A stretch of 64,000 nucleotides of DNA from Pseudomonas arsenicoxydans (GCF_006438915.1 NZ_RCZE01000008.1:62001-126000), one strand, 5' to 3'; positions 17,094 through 27,270 are shown, counted from the first letter of the stretch. The notes: generated by a model not told the origin, from the sequence alone. Made by a program: numbers and translations.

Positions 17094-18938
17094 TCAGGCA
17101 ATCACAATCTCTGAGCCAGCCAGACTGTCCAGCCCAACCCCCACCAACGTCACAGAATCCGCACCAAACGTCAGCATCGTGTCATGCCCCACCGAAGTGG
17201 CATGCGCGCGAAAGTCATCATTCCCCTCGACCCCGAGAAACACCAGTTTGTCGTGCGCCTGATAACCCACGACCCGGTCCTGGCCAAACGAACCGCTGAA
17301 CAGGAACGTATCGACCCCGCCGCCCGATTCCATCACGTCATTCCCTGCCCCGCCAACAAACACATCGTTGCCCTTGCCGCCGATCAAATGGTCATTGCCG
17401 TCCAGGCCAAACAGCCAGTCGCCGGTCGCCTGCGCCTTGAGCGTATCCGCCCCGCCACCGCCCTTCACCGATGAGGCGTACGCGGTCAAGTTGCTACCGA
17501 CCGCAAGGCCATTCGCCGTCACGCTGTGCGTCACGTCATCCCTGAACAGCCCCCAGAGAAATCCCGGTTCCTTGCTGACAATGCTGCCGATGTCACGGGT
17601 AATGCTGATGCCGCCATTGGCGTCGCGAAGGTACAGCGTGCCAGCGCTGTCATTGGCAAACTCGACGGCTTTCACCGACTGCTGCAACTCCAGCACGTTG
17701 TTGCCCGTGCCGCCCAACAGGATGTTGTATCCGCCGCCATCACGGAACGTGTCGTTACCGTCGCGCCCCTCCAGGTAGTCGTTGCCTTTGCCGCCCTGAA
17801 TCAGGTCGTTGGCGTCGCTGCCGATGATGAACGTGCTGCCCTTGTGGGTTTCGGCGTAGCGATTAAGGTCCTGCACCCAGGTGTTGGTCCGTGCCGGGTC
17901 GGACAGATTGGCGACGATGATCGTCGAGTCCTTGCTGGTGAGGTCGTAGAATTTCGAGTCGATCACCCGGTTCATGCCGTCGCCATACGCCGTAGGCAAA
18001 TGCGAGATCCAGGTCGGAATGTTGAGGATGGAATACGGCAGCACGTTCCACGCCGTCGACGCGAAGTGATCGTTGAAGCTGACGATGTTATCGGTGGCCG
18101 ATTCTTTGGGCGCATCGTGCACGCCCACCGATGACAGGTTGAACGATGAACCGTCGAGCGCACGAAACACCGGATCGTTTTCATAGCCGACATTGAGCAC
18201 TTTGTCGGTGGCGCTTTGGGTGGGCGACGCGTAGGCGATGTAGTTGGAATCCTTGAAGAACCCGCCCCACTTGTCCGTGCTCAAGTCCGCCAGGCTGTTG
18301 ACCGCCAACCCACCGAGGCTGTGGCCACTGACCAGGACGTTTTGACCCGACAGGCCATTGGCCTGGGCAAATGCCACAACGTTGCCAAGCAGGTTGCCGA
18401 AGGCTTCGCCGACGTAGTTTTTTGCGTAATCCTTGGGACCCAACGCCGCCAGCAGATCGTTGATCACGTCGCCAATCGAGTCGCCGATCAGAGTTTCCCG
18501 CGGGCCGCTGGTGCCGCGAAAGGCGATGCCGATTTCAGTCAGGTGTCCCTGGGCATCGTATTTGCCGAGGATCTCGACTTGCGCCGTGGTGTAGCCGGCC
18601 TTTTCACCGAAGAAGGTTCCGTGCACATCGACCTTGCCGTCATAGCCCAGTTGCGAGGCGGTGATGGGTGTCCAGCCAGCTTTGTGCACGGCATCCAGTG
18701 CGGCTTTTTCCGAATCGGGGTTCCAGGGAATGCCGGGAATGACACCCTGGGAATCGGTGCCACCGAGCAACGCGGTGACCAATGTCGCGGGCAAGCCCAG
18801 GCCAAAACCGTTGTGCTGATAGCCGGTGGCAAAGCCGTTGTCGAGGTTGTGATAGGCATACAGCGTGATTGCCATGGCGTCGGTAAACAACACTTTGGAA
18901 TCCGCTGTGCTGAAGTTTTTGTAGTCGTACACACCCAT
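17094..18938 (-). CDS. lipA: Class I.3 RTX lipase / polyurethanase (LipA/TliA/PueB type)
   Basis: Secreted triacylglycerol lipase of 614 residues; close relatives also hydrolyse polyester polyurethane. The catalytic triad sits at exactly the class I.3 positions: Ser207 in GHSLGG, Asp255 in YENDPVF and His313 in SHLPTAYGD. The C-terminal half has GGxGxDxxx calcium repeats in two blocks (GGKGNDYLEGRDGNDTF, then LDGNDHLIGGKGNDVFVGG) and a terminal type I secretion signal ending SEIVIA. There is no N-terminal signal peptide, as expected for export through AprDEF. It is the last gene of the aprX operon, just after the autotransporter gene. The start ATG 18938 is the only good candidate. Confidence 0.95.
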   Translation of the reverse strand: MGVYDYKNFSTADSKVLFTDAMAITLYAYHNLDNGFATGYQHNGFGLGLPATLVTALLGGTDSQGVIPGIPWNPDSEKAALDAVHKAGWTPITASQLGYDGKVDVHGTFFGEKAGYTTAQVEILGKYDAQGHLTEIGIAFRGTSGPRETLIGDSIGDVINDLLAALGPKDYAKNYVGEAFGNLLGNVVAFAQANGLSGQNVLVSGHSLGGLAVNSLADLSTDKWGGFFKDSNYIAYASPTQSATDKVLNVGYENDPVFRALDGSSFNLSSVGVHDAPKESATDNIVSFNDHFASTAWNVLPYSILNIPTWISHLPTAYGDGMNRVIDSKFYDLTSKDSTIIVANLSDPARTNTWVQDLNRYAETHKGSTFIIGSDANDLIQGGKGNDYLEGRDGNDTFRDGGGYNILLGGTGNNVLELQQSVKAVEFANDSAGTLYLRDANGGISITRDIGSIVSKEPGFLWGLFRDDVTHSVTANGLAVGSNLTAYASSVKGGGGADTLKAQATGDWLFGLDGNDHLIGGKGNDVFVGGAGNDVMESGGGVDTFLFSGSFGQDRVVGYQAHDKLVFLGVEGNDDFRAHATSVGHDTMLTFGADSVTLVGVGLDSLAGSEIVIA

Positions 18939-19028
18939 TGGTATTGCCTCTCTTTTGTTGGAATTGTCAGAGATGGCTCACAACCGGGACGCCTCGATCA
19001 CGAAGCACCCGGAGCCTTTAGTGCTTGA

Positions 19029-22000
19029 TCAGAACTGCCAGTCCAGCGTCAGGCCCACGCCTTGGTCTTTCTCGTTGGAACCGATCAGCCCGTTGTAATC
19101 CAGGCTCACACGAACATCCTGCGTCACCGCCAAACCGGCGCGGGCACCGATTACGGCGGCGTTGCGATCCAGCGAAACGCTTTGCACGCTGAACGCGGTA
19201 TTGCCGTTGGCAAATGCCAGGTGATCTTCGGACTGGGTGCTGCTCAGGTTGTGCTGCCAGCCCACGGTGCCGGACAGTTCCACCTGCTGTTTGTCCGACA
19301 GGGCGATCGCTTTACTCGCCCGCAGGCCCAGGGTTGAAAGCACGGCATCACGGTTGTCTTCACCGCCCTTGAGCGCGGCGGCATCGCCTTTTTCGGTGAA
19401 GCTGTCGCTGTTCAAGTGCACGTAGGCCAGGTTGGCGAACGGTTCCAGCGCCAGTGGTTGCACGCCCAAGCGATACGCCGCTTCGGTGAACAATTGCGCG
19501 GTGGTCGCATCGCGTTTGGATTTCTGTTTGCCGCTGACGTCGCCGAATTGCAGGTCACGTTTCACATCGATTCGATGCCAGCTGTAGGCGCCGCCGATGC
19601 TCAAGCGCAGGGCGTCGATTTCATGCCCCAGGTACGCGCCCAAGTGATAGCTGTCGACCGAGGCCGACGAATGCGTGCCATCGCCCATGCTCAACGAGCT
19701 GTCGCTGTAACCGGTGACGAAACCCAGTCGCGTATTTTCAGTGATCAGACCGTCAACCCCGGCCAGCAAACCGCCGATGGAGCTGTTGGAACTGGCATTG
19801 TCATGCCCCCCATCGCTCTTGCCCCAGGCGCCGAGGACTTTGAGCCAGGCGTTGCTGCGGTCATCGGTGGGTGCGGCGGCGTTGAACAGGTCACGCTCTC
19901 GCAGGCGTTCGCCGACGGCATCGCGCAGGTAACGGCTGTCGTTGATCAGCAGCGTGCCGATGGCCGGATGAATCTCGCCGGACAGTTGCTGGAAGGCTTG
20001 CTGAGCCACGGCAGCGGTGGGCGACAGCAGCAAGGTTTCGTACAGCGCATTGCCGGCGCCGAGTTGCTCGGCAGCCGCGGCGACCGCCCGTTGGTTCGGT
20101 GTCTGGCCAACGCTGCTGAACGAGGTGGCGTTGCGTTCTACCGCCAGTAGAATGCCATTGGCCGAGTAATCAAGCGTGCCCCCCAGGAACAGGTAGTTCG
20201 GCACCACTGCGCCGAAGCGCCCTTCTATCCCGCCGGCCGCTTGCAGAATGGTGTATTGATGGCCGAGCAGGGATTTCACTTCGCTGGTGGTCAGCAGTGT
20301 CGGGCTGTTTTCCAGGGACAGGCTGACTGTGGCGTTGTCGATGACGGCTTTGCCGCTGGCGACGATCTCGTCACTGCTCGTCGGTGACAACTCCACGGCA
20401 TAGGTCGAGCCGCGCTCGAAGGTCACGTCACCCGCCACGTGCAAGGTCCCGATGGAATTGCCCGGCGCCACGGTGCCGCCGCTTTTGGCGGTCAACCCGC
20501 CGATGCGACCGTTACCCCCGAGAATGCCACTGTCGTTGACGGTGACCGTCGAGGCGAGCGAACCATTAATGGCCAGTCGACCCTGGTTGACCAGCGTCGG
20601 GCCGGCGTAAGTATTGGCGCCGGTCAGGACCAGCGTGCCGATGCCCTGCTTGGTCAGGCCACCATGGCCGGAAATGTCGTTGCGCCACACGTCGAGTCCG
20701 CAATGCACATCCGTGCACACCCGTTCGGTCGGTTTGCCGGCGTCGATGATCGCGCCGATACCTGGCAAGTCAGCTACAAACTGGCTGGAGCCGTAAGCGC
20801 CCTGAATGCGGAACTCTTCAGGAATGTCTTGCTCGGTGACGAACATCCCCGGACCATCGATGCCTTTGCGCAGATTGATCATGCCCCAGCCGTACAACGC
20901 GTCGACACCCGGTGCCCCAAGGTCGGTGGCCGTGGTGCGCAGCACGCTGGCGACCTGTGCGCCGGTCATGTACGGGAAGCGTTCCATCAGCACCGCCATG
21001 GAGCCTGCGACATGCGGCGCGGCCATCGAGGTGCCGTTGTAATTGGCGTAACCGGTGGTGAGGTTATCGGCATTGGTGCCGCCGATGATCGAGCTGTAGA
21101 TTTTGCTGCCGGGCGCCGACACGCAAAAACTGGCGGTGTAGCCGCAGCGCGACGAAAACGTACTGATGTTGTAGAGGTCCGGGCTGGTGAGGTCCGGGTT
21201 CTTCTGCAACGCCGCAACGGTCACCCAGTTCGGCGCAATCTGCGGAATGAAATAGCCGAGGCCGGCGATGGCGTCCGGATTGTTGAGGTTGTAGTCGTTG
21301 CCGGCGGCGAAGATCGTGACGATGCCGCTGCGGGCAGCAGCAATGGCGCCGTCATAGGCACCGCCCGGTTTGGTCCCGAGCAGAGGCTGGATCTCGTTGA
21401 ACTGCAACTGCGCATCCTGCACGGTGAAGTGCGGGTACGCCGGGTTGCGTCCGCCGAGGTCGAAGCGATCGGTAATGCCGATACCCCAGCTGTTGTTGAT
21501 GATTCGCGCGCCGCTGGCGATCAGGGCATCCCATCCGGCCTTGTACACCGCGCCGTCGTTGCCACGAATAATGCCGTCCTCCGGACCAGGGTCGCCGTTA
21601 TCGGCGCTGATGATCTGCGCGTTATATGCCACGCCGTGCATCGGCCCGCCATCGCGGCTGCCAGCAGCGATTCCGCCGACGTGGGTGCCGTGGGAACCGA
21701 GCTTACCGTCGTAGCCGACCGTGGGGGCGCCGTCATAGCGAAACGCATCCCCGGCTTTGACCGGGATGTACGGGTCGGTGTATTCGCGGATTCCGCTGGT
21801 GACCAGGGTGACGACTTTATTGGCGCCGGAAAACTCCGGGTGTTGGGCGTAGACCGGTTGGTCGAAGATCCCCAGCTTCACGCCTTTACCGCTATAACCG
21901 GCGGCGTAGGCGTCCTGTGCGTTGATCGCGCCCACGCCCCAATCGGCATTGAATTCGGCGCTGCGCCAGCTGTTGGGGTCGCCTGTGCGGCCGCTTTCCA

Positions 22001-22076
22001 CGTAGGGGGCGGCGTGAGCCTGACCGATTGCGGCCAGCGCGCAGAGCACGGCCAGTGTGTTGTGCTTGTTATTCAT
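19029..22076 (-). CDS. Subtilisin-like autotransporter serine protease (PspA/PspB-type)
   Basis: 1015 residues with a Sec signal peptide (cleavage likely after AHA near residue 22), an S8 peptidase domain, a passenger-associated repeat (GIGTLVLTGANTYAG) and a C-terminal autotransporter barrel ending GLTLDWQF. The catalytic triad is Asp72 (GIFDQPV), His129 (GSHGTHVGG) and Ser350 (NGTSMAAPHVAG), with Asn260 as oxyanion residue. It secretes itself through the outer membrane and does not need AprDEF. The reading frame is open upstream to 22229, but ATG 22076 has AAGGACG before it and starts the signal peptide. In P. fluorescens strains described with this operon there are usually two such genes between the exporter and the lipase. 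Here there is one. Confidence 0.93.
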   Translation of the reverse strand: MNNKHNTLAVLCALAAIGQAHAAPYVESGRTGDPNSWRSAEFNADWGVGAINAQDAYAAGYSGKGVKLGIFDQPVYAQHPEFSGANKVVTLVTSGIREYTDPYIPVKAGDAFRYDGAPTVGYDGKLGSHGTHVGGIAAGSRDGGPMHGVAYNAQIISADNGDPGPEDGIIRGNDGAVYKAGWDALIASGARIINNSWGIGITDRFDLGGRNPAYPHFTVQDAQLQFNEIQPLLGTKPGGAYDGAIAAARSGIVTIFAAGNDYNLNNPDAIAGLGYFIPQIAPNWVTVAALQKNPDLTSPDLYNISTFSSRCGYTASFCVSAPGSKIYSSIIGGTNADNLTTGYANYNGTSMAAPHVAGSMAVLMERFPYMTGAQVASVLRTTATDLGAPGVDALYGWGMINLRKGIDGPGMFVTEQDIPEEFRIQGAYGSSQFVADLPGIGAIIDAGKPTERVCTDVHCGLDVWRNDISGHGGLTKQGIGTLVLTGANTYAGPTLVNQGRLAINGSLASTVTVNDSGILGGNGRIGGLTAKSGGTVAPGNSIGTLHVAGDVTFERGSTYAVELSPTSSDEIVASGKAVIDNATVSLSLENSPTLLTTSEVKSLLGHQYTILQAAGGIEGRFGAVVPNYLFLGGTLDYSANGILLAVERNATSFSSVGQTPNQRAVAAAAEQLGAGNALYETLLLSPTAAVAQQAFQQLSGEIHPAIGTLLINDSRYLRDAVGERLRERDLFNAAAPTDDRSNAWLKVLGAWGKSDGGHDNASSNSSIGGLLAGVDGLITENTRLGFVTGYSDSSLSMGDGTHSSASVDSYHLGAYLGHEIDALRLSIGGAYSWHRIDVKRDLQFGDVSGKQKSKRDATTAQLFTEAAYRLGVQPLALEPFANLAYVHLNSDSFTEKGDAAALKGGEDNRDAVLSTLGLRASKAIALSDKQQVELSGTVGWQHNLSSTQSEDHLAFANGNTAFSVQSVSLDRNAAVIGARAGLAVTQDVRVSLDYNGLIGSNEKDQGVGLTLDWQF

Positions 22077-22150
22077 CCAGCTACCGTCCTTAGTTGTGTT
22101 GCCAAAATCCTTTTTTGCCTTGAAAGGCACCTGCAAACTCACACGCTTGC

Positions 22151-22176
22151 TGTAGCAGTTGCCGAAGGCTGCTACA
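22151..22176. repeat. Short palindromic repeat inside the exoenzyme operon
   Basis: TGTAGCAG at 22151-22158 pairs with CTGCTACA at 22169-22176. It lies in the 106-base gap between the aprF stop and the autotransporter start. It is a common small Pseudomonas hairpin and may modulate mRNA stability within the operon. The hairpin at 4577-4601 has the same TGTAGCAG core. Confidence 0.6.
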
Positions 22177-22182
22177 GGTCCA

Positions 22183-23547
22183 TCATTGGGTCTTTGGGCC
22201 CTGGCCGAACGCTTCGTCGACCTTGGCAAGGTCCTGCTCGCTCAAGGTTCCGGCGTAGTAGTGCAACTTGGTCCAGGCCATCAAGTAGTCGTAGCGTGCC
22301 TGTGCCAGATCGCGGCGGGTGGTAAATAGTTGTTGTTCTGCATTCAGTGCGTCCAGGTTGACGCGCTCACCGCCCAAAATGCTTTGCTTGGTCGACACCA
22401 CCAGCGCTTCGGCTGACACAAGGGCTTTTTGATAGGCACGCAATTTATTCACGCCCGACAGGCAGGCACTGAACTGTCGGCGCAGCTCGATCATGGTTTC
22501 CCGGGTCTTGCCGTCCAGTTCGTACTCGGCCTGTTCCATGGTGCGACTGGCCTGACGGGTGGAGGCCGACACCCCGCCACCGGCATACAGCGGCACGTTG
22601 ACTTCAATGCCGATGGTGTTGGTGTCGTAACGCTGGTTATAGGTGTTGCCGCTTTCCGATTCGTTCTGGCGCACCGAGGCGTAGGCACTGACTTTCGGCA
22701 GATGCCCGGCGCGGTTGCGTTCAACTTCGTAACGCGCGACGTCCACCGCATGGCGCTGGGAGGCCAGGTTCGGGTTATTGGCCACGGCCATTTCGTGCCA
22801 GGTGTCATAATTGGCCGGTTGCAGGCTGAAGGTCTGGAAGTTCTGGTCCAGCGGCGCCAGGTCGGCGATGTCGATCGTCGGCACGCCAATCAACGCGCCC
22901 AGTTCACGCAAGGACGCGTCCTGCTCGTTGCGGGCCTCGATTTCCTCGGCGGTCGCCAGTTCGGAACGGGACTCGGACTCCAGCGTATCGGTGCGCGTGC
23001 CCTCGCCTTGGCGAAACATCTGCTCGTTCTGCTGGAACTGCTGTTCGAAGGCTTTCTTCTTGGCCAGCGCAATGTCGATCTGATCCTGAGCGAACAGCGC
23101 CTTGGTGTAGTTCTCCAGCACCCGCACCAGCAATTCCTGGCTCTTGCCGCGAAAGGCTTCAACGGCAAACAATGACTGCGCCACACCTTTGCGATACGCG
23201 GCGTAGGCTTCGTAATCGATCAGAGGCTGTTGCAGGGTCAGGGTCGAGCCGTAACTGCTGTAGTTGCGGTCATCGGTCTGGTTTTGCCCGCGATCATTAA
23301 GGTAAGTGGCCTTGGACGAGTTACGCCCCTTGTTGTAGTTGTAACCCACCTTCGGCAGCAAGCCGGCACGGCCAATGGTGCGGTTTTCCATGCCGGCATC
23401 GCGTTCCTTGAGCGCGCCGAGGAACACCGGATCATTACGCAACGCTTGCTCGTAAATGTCGAACGGCCCCATGGCCATCACACTGTTGCACGTCAGCAAC
23501 GCCAGGGTCGCTGCGAGCAGGGAAAGCTTATTCATACAGCCGAACAT
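22183..23547 (-). CDS. aprF: Type I secretion outer-membrane channel AprF/TliF (TolC family)
   Basis: 454-residue TolC-like protein with a signal peptide ending around NSVMA (residue ~25) and two tandem outer-membrane-factor repeats rich in long helices. Typical features are YEQALRNDPVF near the N-terminus and a VNVPLYAGGGVSA segment in the second repeat. It forms the exit duct for the AprX protease and the lipase. The start is taken as ATG 23547, two bases after the aprE stop and with GAGG upstream. An in-frame ATG at 23535 gives a signal peptide of more usual length and is a good alternative. It is the third component of the aprDEF exporter. Confidence 0.93.
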   Translation of the reverse strand: MFGCMNKLSLLAATLALLTCNSVMAMGPFDIYEQALRNDPVFLGALKERDAGMENRTIGRAGLLPKVGYNYNKGRNSSKATYLNDRGQNQTDDRNYSSYGSTLTLQQPLIDYEAYAAYRKGVAQSLFAVEAFRGKSQELLVRVLENYTKALFAQDQIDIALAKKKAFEQQFQQNEQMFRQGEGTRTDTLESESRSELATAEEIEARNEQDASLRELGALIGVPTIDIADLAPLDQNFQTFSLQPANYDTWHEMAVANNPNLASQRHAVDVARYEVERNRAGHLPKVSAYASVRQNESESGNTYNQRYDTNTIGIEVNVPLYAGGGVSASTRQASRTMEQAEYELDGKTRETMIELRRQFSACLSGVNKLRAYQKALVSAEALVVSTKQSILGGERVNLDALNAEQQLFTTRRDLAQARYDYLMAWTKLHYYAGTLSEQDLAKVDEAFGQGPKTQ

Positions 23548-23549
23548 CC

Positions 23550-24899
23550 TTATTCCTCGGTCAACGCGGAACCTGCCCGGTCGAGCAGCGGTTTGAACAG
23601 ATAATTGAGGAGTGAACGCTCACCGGTACGCACGAACATTTCCGCGGGCATGCCCGGCTTGATCACCAGACCATTGAGCTTTTCCATCGCCTGATCGCTG
23701 ACGCTGCTGCGTAGAACGTAGTACGGCGCACCGGTTTTCTCGTCGACCATCTGGTCGGCGGAAATCAGGCTGACTTCGCCGGGCACTCGCGGCGTGCGGC
23801 TCTGGTTGAACGCGGTGAACAGGATATCCACGGGCAAATGGGTGCCGACCTTGTCGATCAGGTTGATCGGCAAGTGCCCTTCGACTTCCAGCCGAGTGCC
23901 CTGCGGGACGATTTCCAGCAAGGTATCGCCCTGACGCACCACCGCGCCTTCGGTGTGCACCCCTAGGTTGACCGCGATGCCATCAGCCGTGGCGACGATC
24001 TCGCTGTGTTGCAGGTTGAACCCGGCGGAGGTCAGTTGCTCCTTGAGGGTCACGCTCTTGAGTTGCGCGTCGGCCAGTTGGGTGCGGACGTCTTTCTGAT
24101 ATTCCTCGATGTGCTGTTGCAGCTTGAGCTTCGCTTCGAGGACGCCCTGCTCCACCCGCCCGCTTTCGCCGGTGTTCTCGGCCAATTGCTGCTGCACTTG
24201 CGACAGCTGACGCTGGTATTCCATCAAGCGGTTGCGCGCAATGTAGCCGTTGTCCGCCAAGGGCTGAAGGTTGCTCAGTTGTTGTTGCAGCGAGTGGGCC
24301 TGGGCCGTCAGGTCGGTACGCGCGCGACGCATGCCGGCCAATTGCGCGCTGGCGCCTTCCATGTTAGCGCGCAACCCGCCTTGCTCACGGAAATAGGCTT
24401 CGCGGCGACTGCTGAACAGTTGCCGCTGGCCTTCAAGCACCAGCGCCAGTCGCGGGTCGGCATTCTTGCTCAGTTCGGCCGGGAAATTCACTTGTTTGAG
24501 GTTGTCCCGTTCACTTTCCCAGCGCGCGACGCTGGCCCACGCCATGCGGTATTGCGCTTGCAGCGAATCGACGTCGGCCGCGACCTGAGTCTGGTCGAGC
24601 TGGAACAGCGGCTGGCCGAGCTTCACCACTTGACCCTCACGCACCAAAATGCGGCTGACCACACCGGGGCTCATCGATTGCACGGCTTTGCGTTTGCCCG
24701 ACACCACGACCGTGCCTTGCACCGGAATGCCTTGATCGAGCGGCGCGAGACTGGCCCAGGTGAAGAAACTGCCGGCGCCGACGATGGCCAGAATCCAGCC
24801 CATGCGGACGAAGAAGCGTGCATCGCGCTCGGGGCGTTCGGCGATGTAGTCGTGTTCCATCATGGCTTCGCTTTCAGTATTCATGCGTGCGCTGCTCAT
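23550..24899 (-). CDS. aprE: Type I secretion membrane-fusion protein AprE/TliE (HlyD family)
   Basis: 449-residue adaptor with one N-terminal membrane segment (about residues 32-52, MGWILAIVGAGSFFTWASL), a biotinyl-lipoyl domain with IPVQGTVVVSG, a long coiled coil (~95-290) and a C-terminal beta-barrel region (PEGMPAEMFV-like segment reading PGMPAEMFVRTGERS). It links the AprD ATPase to AprF across the periplasm. Its ATG overlaps the aprD stop (ATGA), showing translational coupling. Members of this family fit only their own exporter, consistent with co-location. Confidence 0.94.
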   Translation of the reverse strand: MSSARMNTESEAMMEHDYIAERPERDARFFVRMGWILAIVGAGSFFTWASLAPLDQGIPVQGTVVVSGKRKAVQSMSPGVVSRILVREGQVVKLGQPLFQLDQTQVAADVDSLQAQYRMAWASVARWESERDNLKQVNFPAELSKNADPRLALVLEGQRQLFSSRREAYFREQGGLRANMEGASAQLAGMRRARTDLTAQAHSLQQQLSNLQPLADNGYIARNRLMEYQRQLSQVQQQLAENTGESGRVEQGVLEAKLKLQQHIEEYQKDVRTQLADAQLKSVTLKEQLTSAGFNLQHSEIVATADGIAVNLGVHTEGAVVRQGDTLLEIVPQGTRLEVEGHLPINLIDKVGTHLPVDILFTAFNQSRTPRVPGEVSLISADQMVDEKTGAPYYVLRSSVSDQAMEKLNGLVIKPGMPAEMFVRTGERSLLNYLFKPLLDRAGSALTEE

Positions 24900-26671
24900 A
24901 CACCCGAATTCCTTGTCGTGGGCTGATACTGCCGGCTCATGCTGAGCCCGCCCGGTGCCTGCGCGGCTTTTTCACGTTGTTGTTCCTGAGCACCGGACAG
25001 TGCCTTGAGCACGTCCTGGCTGGGGCCAAAGGCCTGCAAGCGCCCTTCGTTGAGCACCAGCAATTTGTCGGCCTGGGCCAAGGCTGAGGAACGATGGGTG
25101 ACCAGGATCACGCTGGTGCCCTGGGCTTTCATGTGCGCGATGGCGCTGGCCAAGGCGGCTTCGCCCACGGTGTCGAGGTTGGAGTTGGGCTCGTCCAGCA
25201 CCACTAGGCTCGGGTTGGCGTACAACGCACGGGCCAGTGCCACACGTTGTTTCTGGCCACCGGACAAGCCGCTGCCATCTTCGCCGAGCACCGTGTCGTA
25301 GCCCTGCGGCATGCGCAGGATCAGTTCATGCACGCCAGCCTGTTGCGCGGCCTCGACGACTTTCTGCGGATCCGTTTCGCGAAACCGGGCAATGTTTTCG
25401 GCAATGCTGCCACTGAACAACTCGATGTCTTGTGGCAAGTAGCCGATGTAGGGTCCGAGGTCGTCGCGGTTCCAGCGATGAATGTCCGCGCCGTCGAGCC
25501 GAACCGTGCCGCCGAGGGTGGGCCAGACGCCGACCAGTACCCGGGCCAGTGTCGATTTGCCCGAGCCAGAGGCGCCGAGCACGCCCATCACCTCGCCTGC
25601 ACCGAGGTTGAAGTTGACCATGTGCAGTGTCGCAGTGCGTTGGCCAGGCGGGCCGGCGCTGACTTGTTCGAAAGTGATCTGTCCTTTCGGTGCCGGCAGT
25701 GCCATGGCTTCGTCAGTCGGTGGAAAGGCTTGCAGCAACGCATCCAGGCGACGGTAGGCCAGCTTCGCGCCACTCCACTGTTTCCACACGGCAATCAACT
25801 GATCGATGGGGCTCAGGACGCGACCCATCAGGATCGAACCGGCAATCATCATCCCGGCAGTCATCTCGCCCTTGATCACCAGCAACGCACCCAATCCCAG
25901 CACCAACGATTGCAGGCACAGACGCAAGGTCTTACTTAGGGAACTGATGATCGCGCCGGTGTCACTGGCCTGATTCTGCAAACTGAGAAAGCGCGAGTGC
26001 ACTTGAAACCAGCGTTTGCGCAACACACCGAGCATGCCCATCGCCTGGATGGTCTCGGCGTTGTGCAAGTGGCTGGTGGCTAATTGGCTGGACTTCTGGG
26101 AAAAACCGGCGGCTTCGCCCAAGGGTTTTTTGGTCATTGTTTCGTTGAGGAAAGCGAGGCCGATCAGGACCACAGCGCCCCCCGTCGCAAAAACACCCAG
26201 CCAGACGTTGAACAGGTAGATCACGAACAGATAGACCGGAAACCACGGCGCGTCGAAGAAGGCAAACAGCGCGGGGCCGGTGACGAACTGGCGAATGTGC
26301 GTCAGGTCGCCCAGGGACTGCCCGGCATTGCCCTCGCCTTTGAGCAGGTTGCGCTCGAACGCGGCTTGATACACCCGCAGGTTGAAGCGTCGTTCCAGTT
26401 GGCTGCCGATGCGGATCACGATGAAACTGCGCACGATCTCAAGCAAACCGATGAAGGCAAAAAAGCCGACCACCATCAGCGACAACATGGCCAAGGTCGT
26501 TTCGTTCTGCGAAGACAACACACGGTCATAGACTTGCAGCATATAAATCGACGGCACCAGCATCAGTACGTTGATCAATGCGGTAAAACAACCGACGCTG
26601 ATCAAGATACTTTTATAGTCACCCAATGCCTTGAATAAGGGGGCGGTGGCCGGGCTCTTTGCCATCTTCAT
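24896..26671 (-). CDS. aprD: Type I secretion ABC permease/ATPase AprD/TliD
   Basis: 591-residue half-transporter of the PrtD/AprD group. The N-terminal ~300 residues form the membrane domain (hydrophobic segments around 20-45, 55-80 and 140-190, and later). The ATPase follows with Walker A GASGSGKST, signature LSGGQKQRVALARAL and Walker B LVVLDEPNSNLD, then the H-loop VTHRS. It powers export of the RTX proteins AprX and lipase. Start is ATG 26671 with AGGA upstream; ATG 26665 is two codons in. About 150 bases separate it from aprI, containing a small GTGCG/CGCAC hairpin (26744-26758) but no obvious strong terminator, so co-transcription is likely. Confidence 0.95.
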   Translation of the reverse strand: MKMAKSPATAPLFKALGDYKSILISVGCFTALINVLMLVPSIYMLQVYDRVLSSQNETTLAMLSLMVVGFFAFIGLLEIVRSFIVIRIGSQLERRFNLRVYQAAFERNLLKGEGNAGQSLGDLTHIRQFVTGPALFAFFDAPWFPVYLFVIYLFNVWLGVFATGGAVVLIGLAFLNETMTKKPLGEAAGFSQKSSQLATSHLHNAETIQAMGMLGVLRKRWFQVHSRFLSLQNQASDTGAIISSLSKTLRLCLQSLVLGLGALLVIKGEMTAGMMIAGSILMGRVLSPIDQLIAVWKQWSGAKLAYRRLDALLQAFPPTDEAMALPAPKGQITFEQVSAGPPGQRTATLHMVNFNLGAGEVMGVLGASGSGKSTLARVLVGVWPTLGGTVRLDGADIHRWNRDDLGPYIGYLPQDIELFSGSIAENIARFRETDPQKVVEAAQQAGVHELILRMPQGYDTVLGEDGSGLSGGQKQRVALARALYANPSLVVLDEPNSNLDTVGEAALASAIAHMKAQGTSVILVTHRSSALAQADKLLVLNEGRLQAFGPSQDVLKALSGAQEQQREKAAQAPGGLSMSRQYQPTTRNSGV

Positions 26672-26824
26672 GGGGTCATCCTGAGGTGTTATTCCCCGTC
26701 ATACCTGACGAAGTTTCCATTAACTGTCCGCGCATGCACGGATGTGCGCTTTACGCACGAACGCTTACAAACTAACAACAACTTTAAGTGTGTCAGGTCC
26801 TGATAAAGCATCGCGGCATTTTAA

Positions 26825-27250
26825 TTAATGTGCCTGACGCACGAGTGTTATGACCAGGGTGGGGTTCAAGGCGGCTTTATAGGAGCCATCACGTTGGCGA
26901 CTGAGAAACAAAATCTTCGAACCATCGTTACCGGTGATCGCAATACCGTCCGGCTCGTTAAACCAGCCGATGGCTTTTTCTCCCGCCAGCCATGCGCTTA
27001 AACAGTCGGCGCCTTTGCCCAGTGTCAGCTTGAGCTGTAATTCGATGACACAGACGTTGGACGGCTTGTCCTGCAATACCTGGGACGCTGGCGAGTCGTC
27101 CCGGCTGCTCAGAGTGGCCAGCCATTTGCCGGCCAGTTCCGCGGGGTCTGCTAATTTCAGGCTGCTCGCCATGGCTGCTTCTCCAAAAAAAATCATCCAC
27201 GTCGCCAGGAGCCACGCAGTCGTTCTGTTGCTAAAGGCTTTATGGGCCAT
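26825..27250 (-). CDS. aprI: Alkaline protease inhibitor AprI (Inh)
   Basis: 141-residue precursor with a signal peptide ending AMA (residue 28), giving a mature N-terminus SSLKL. In this family that N-terminus plugs the serralysin active site. Cys67 and Cys83 fit the conserved disulfide, and a WFNEPDGIAI segment lies in the barrel. The protein is periplasmic and protects the cell from AprX. The start ATG 27250 has GGAG nine bases upstream. It lies directly after aprX, separated by a stem-loop that may lower its expression relative to the protease. Confidence 0.93.
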   Translation of the reverse strand: MAHKAFSNRTTAWLLATWMIFFGEAAMASSLKLADPAELAGKWLATLSSRDDSPASQVLQDKPSNVCVIELQLKLTLGKGADCLSAWLAGEKAIGWFNEPDGIAITGNDGSKILFLSRQRDGSYKAALNPTLVITLVRQAH

Positions 27251-27270
27251 GGTTGTTTACTCCAGCCTCA

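Noticed and set aside
20439..22325. A 628-codon plus-strand frame opposite the autotransporter
   Set aside because: Antisense to the subtilisin autotransporter; no domain; His/Arg/Asp/Val-rich shadow composition.
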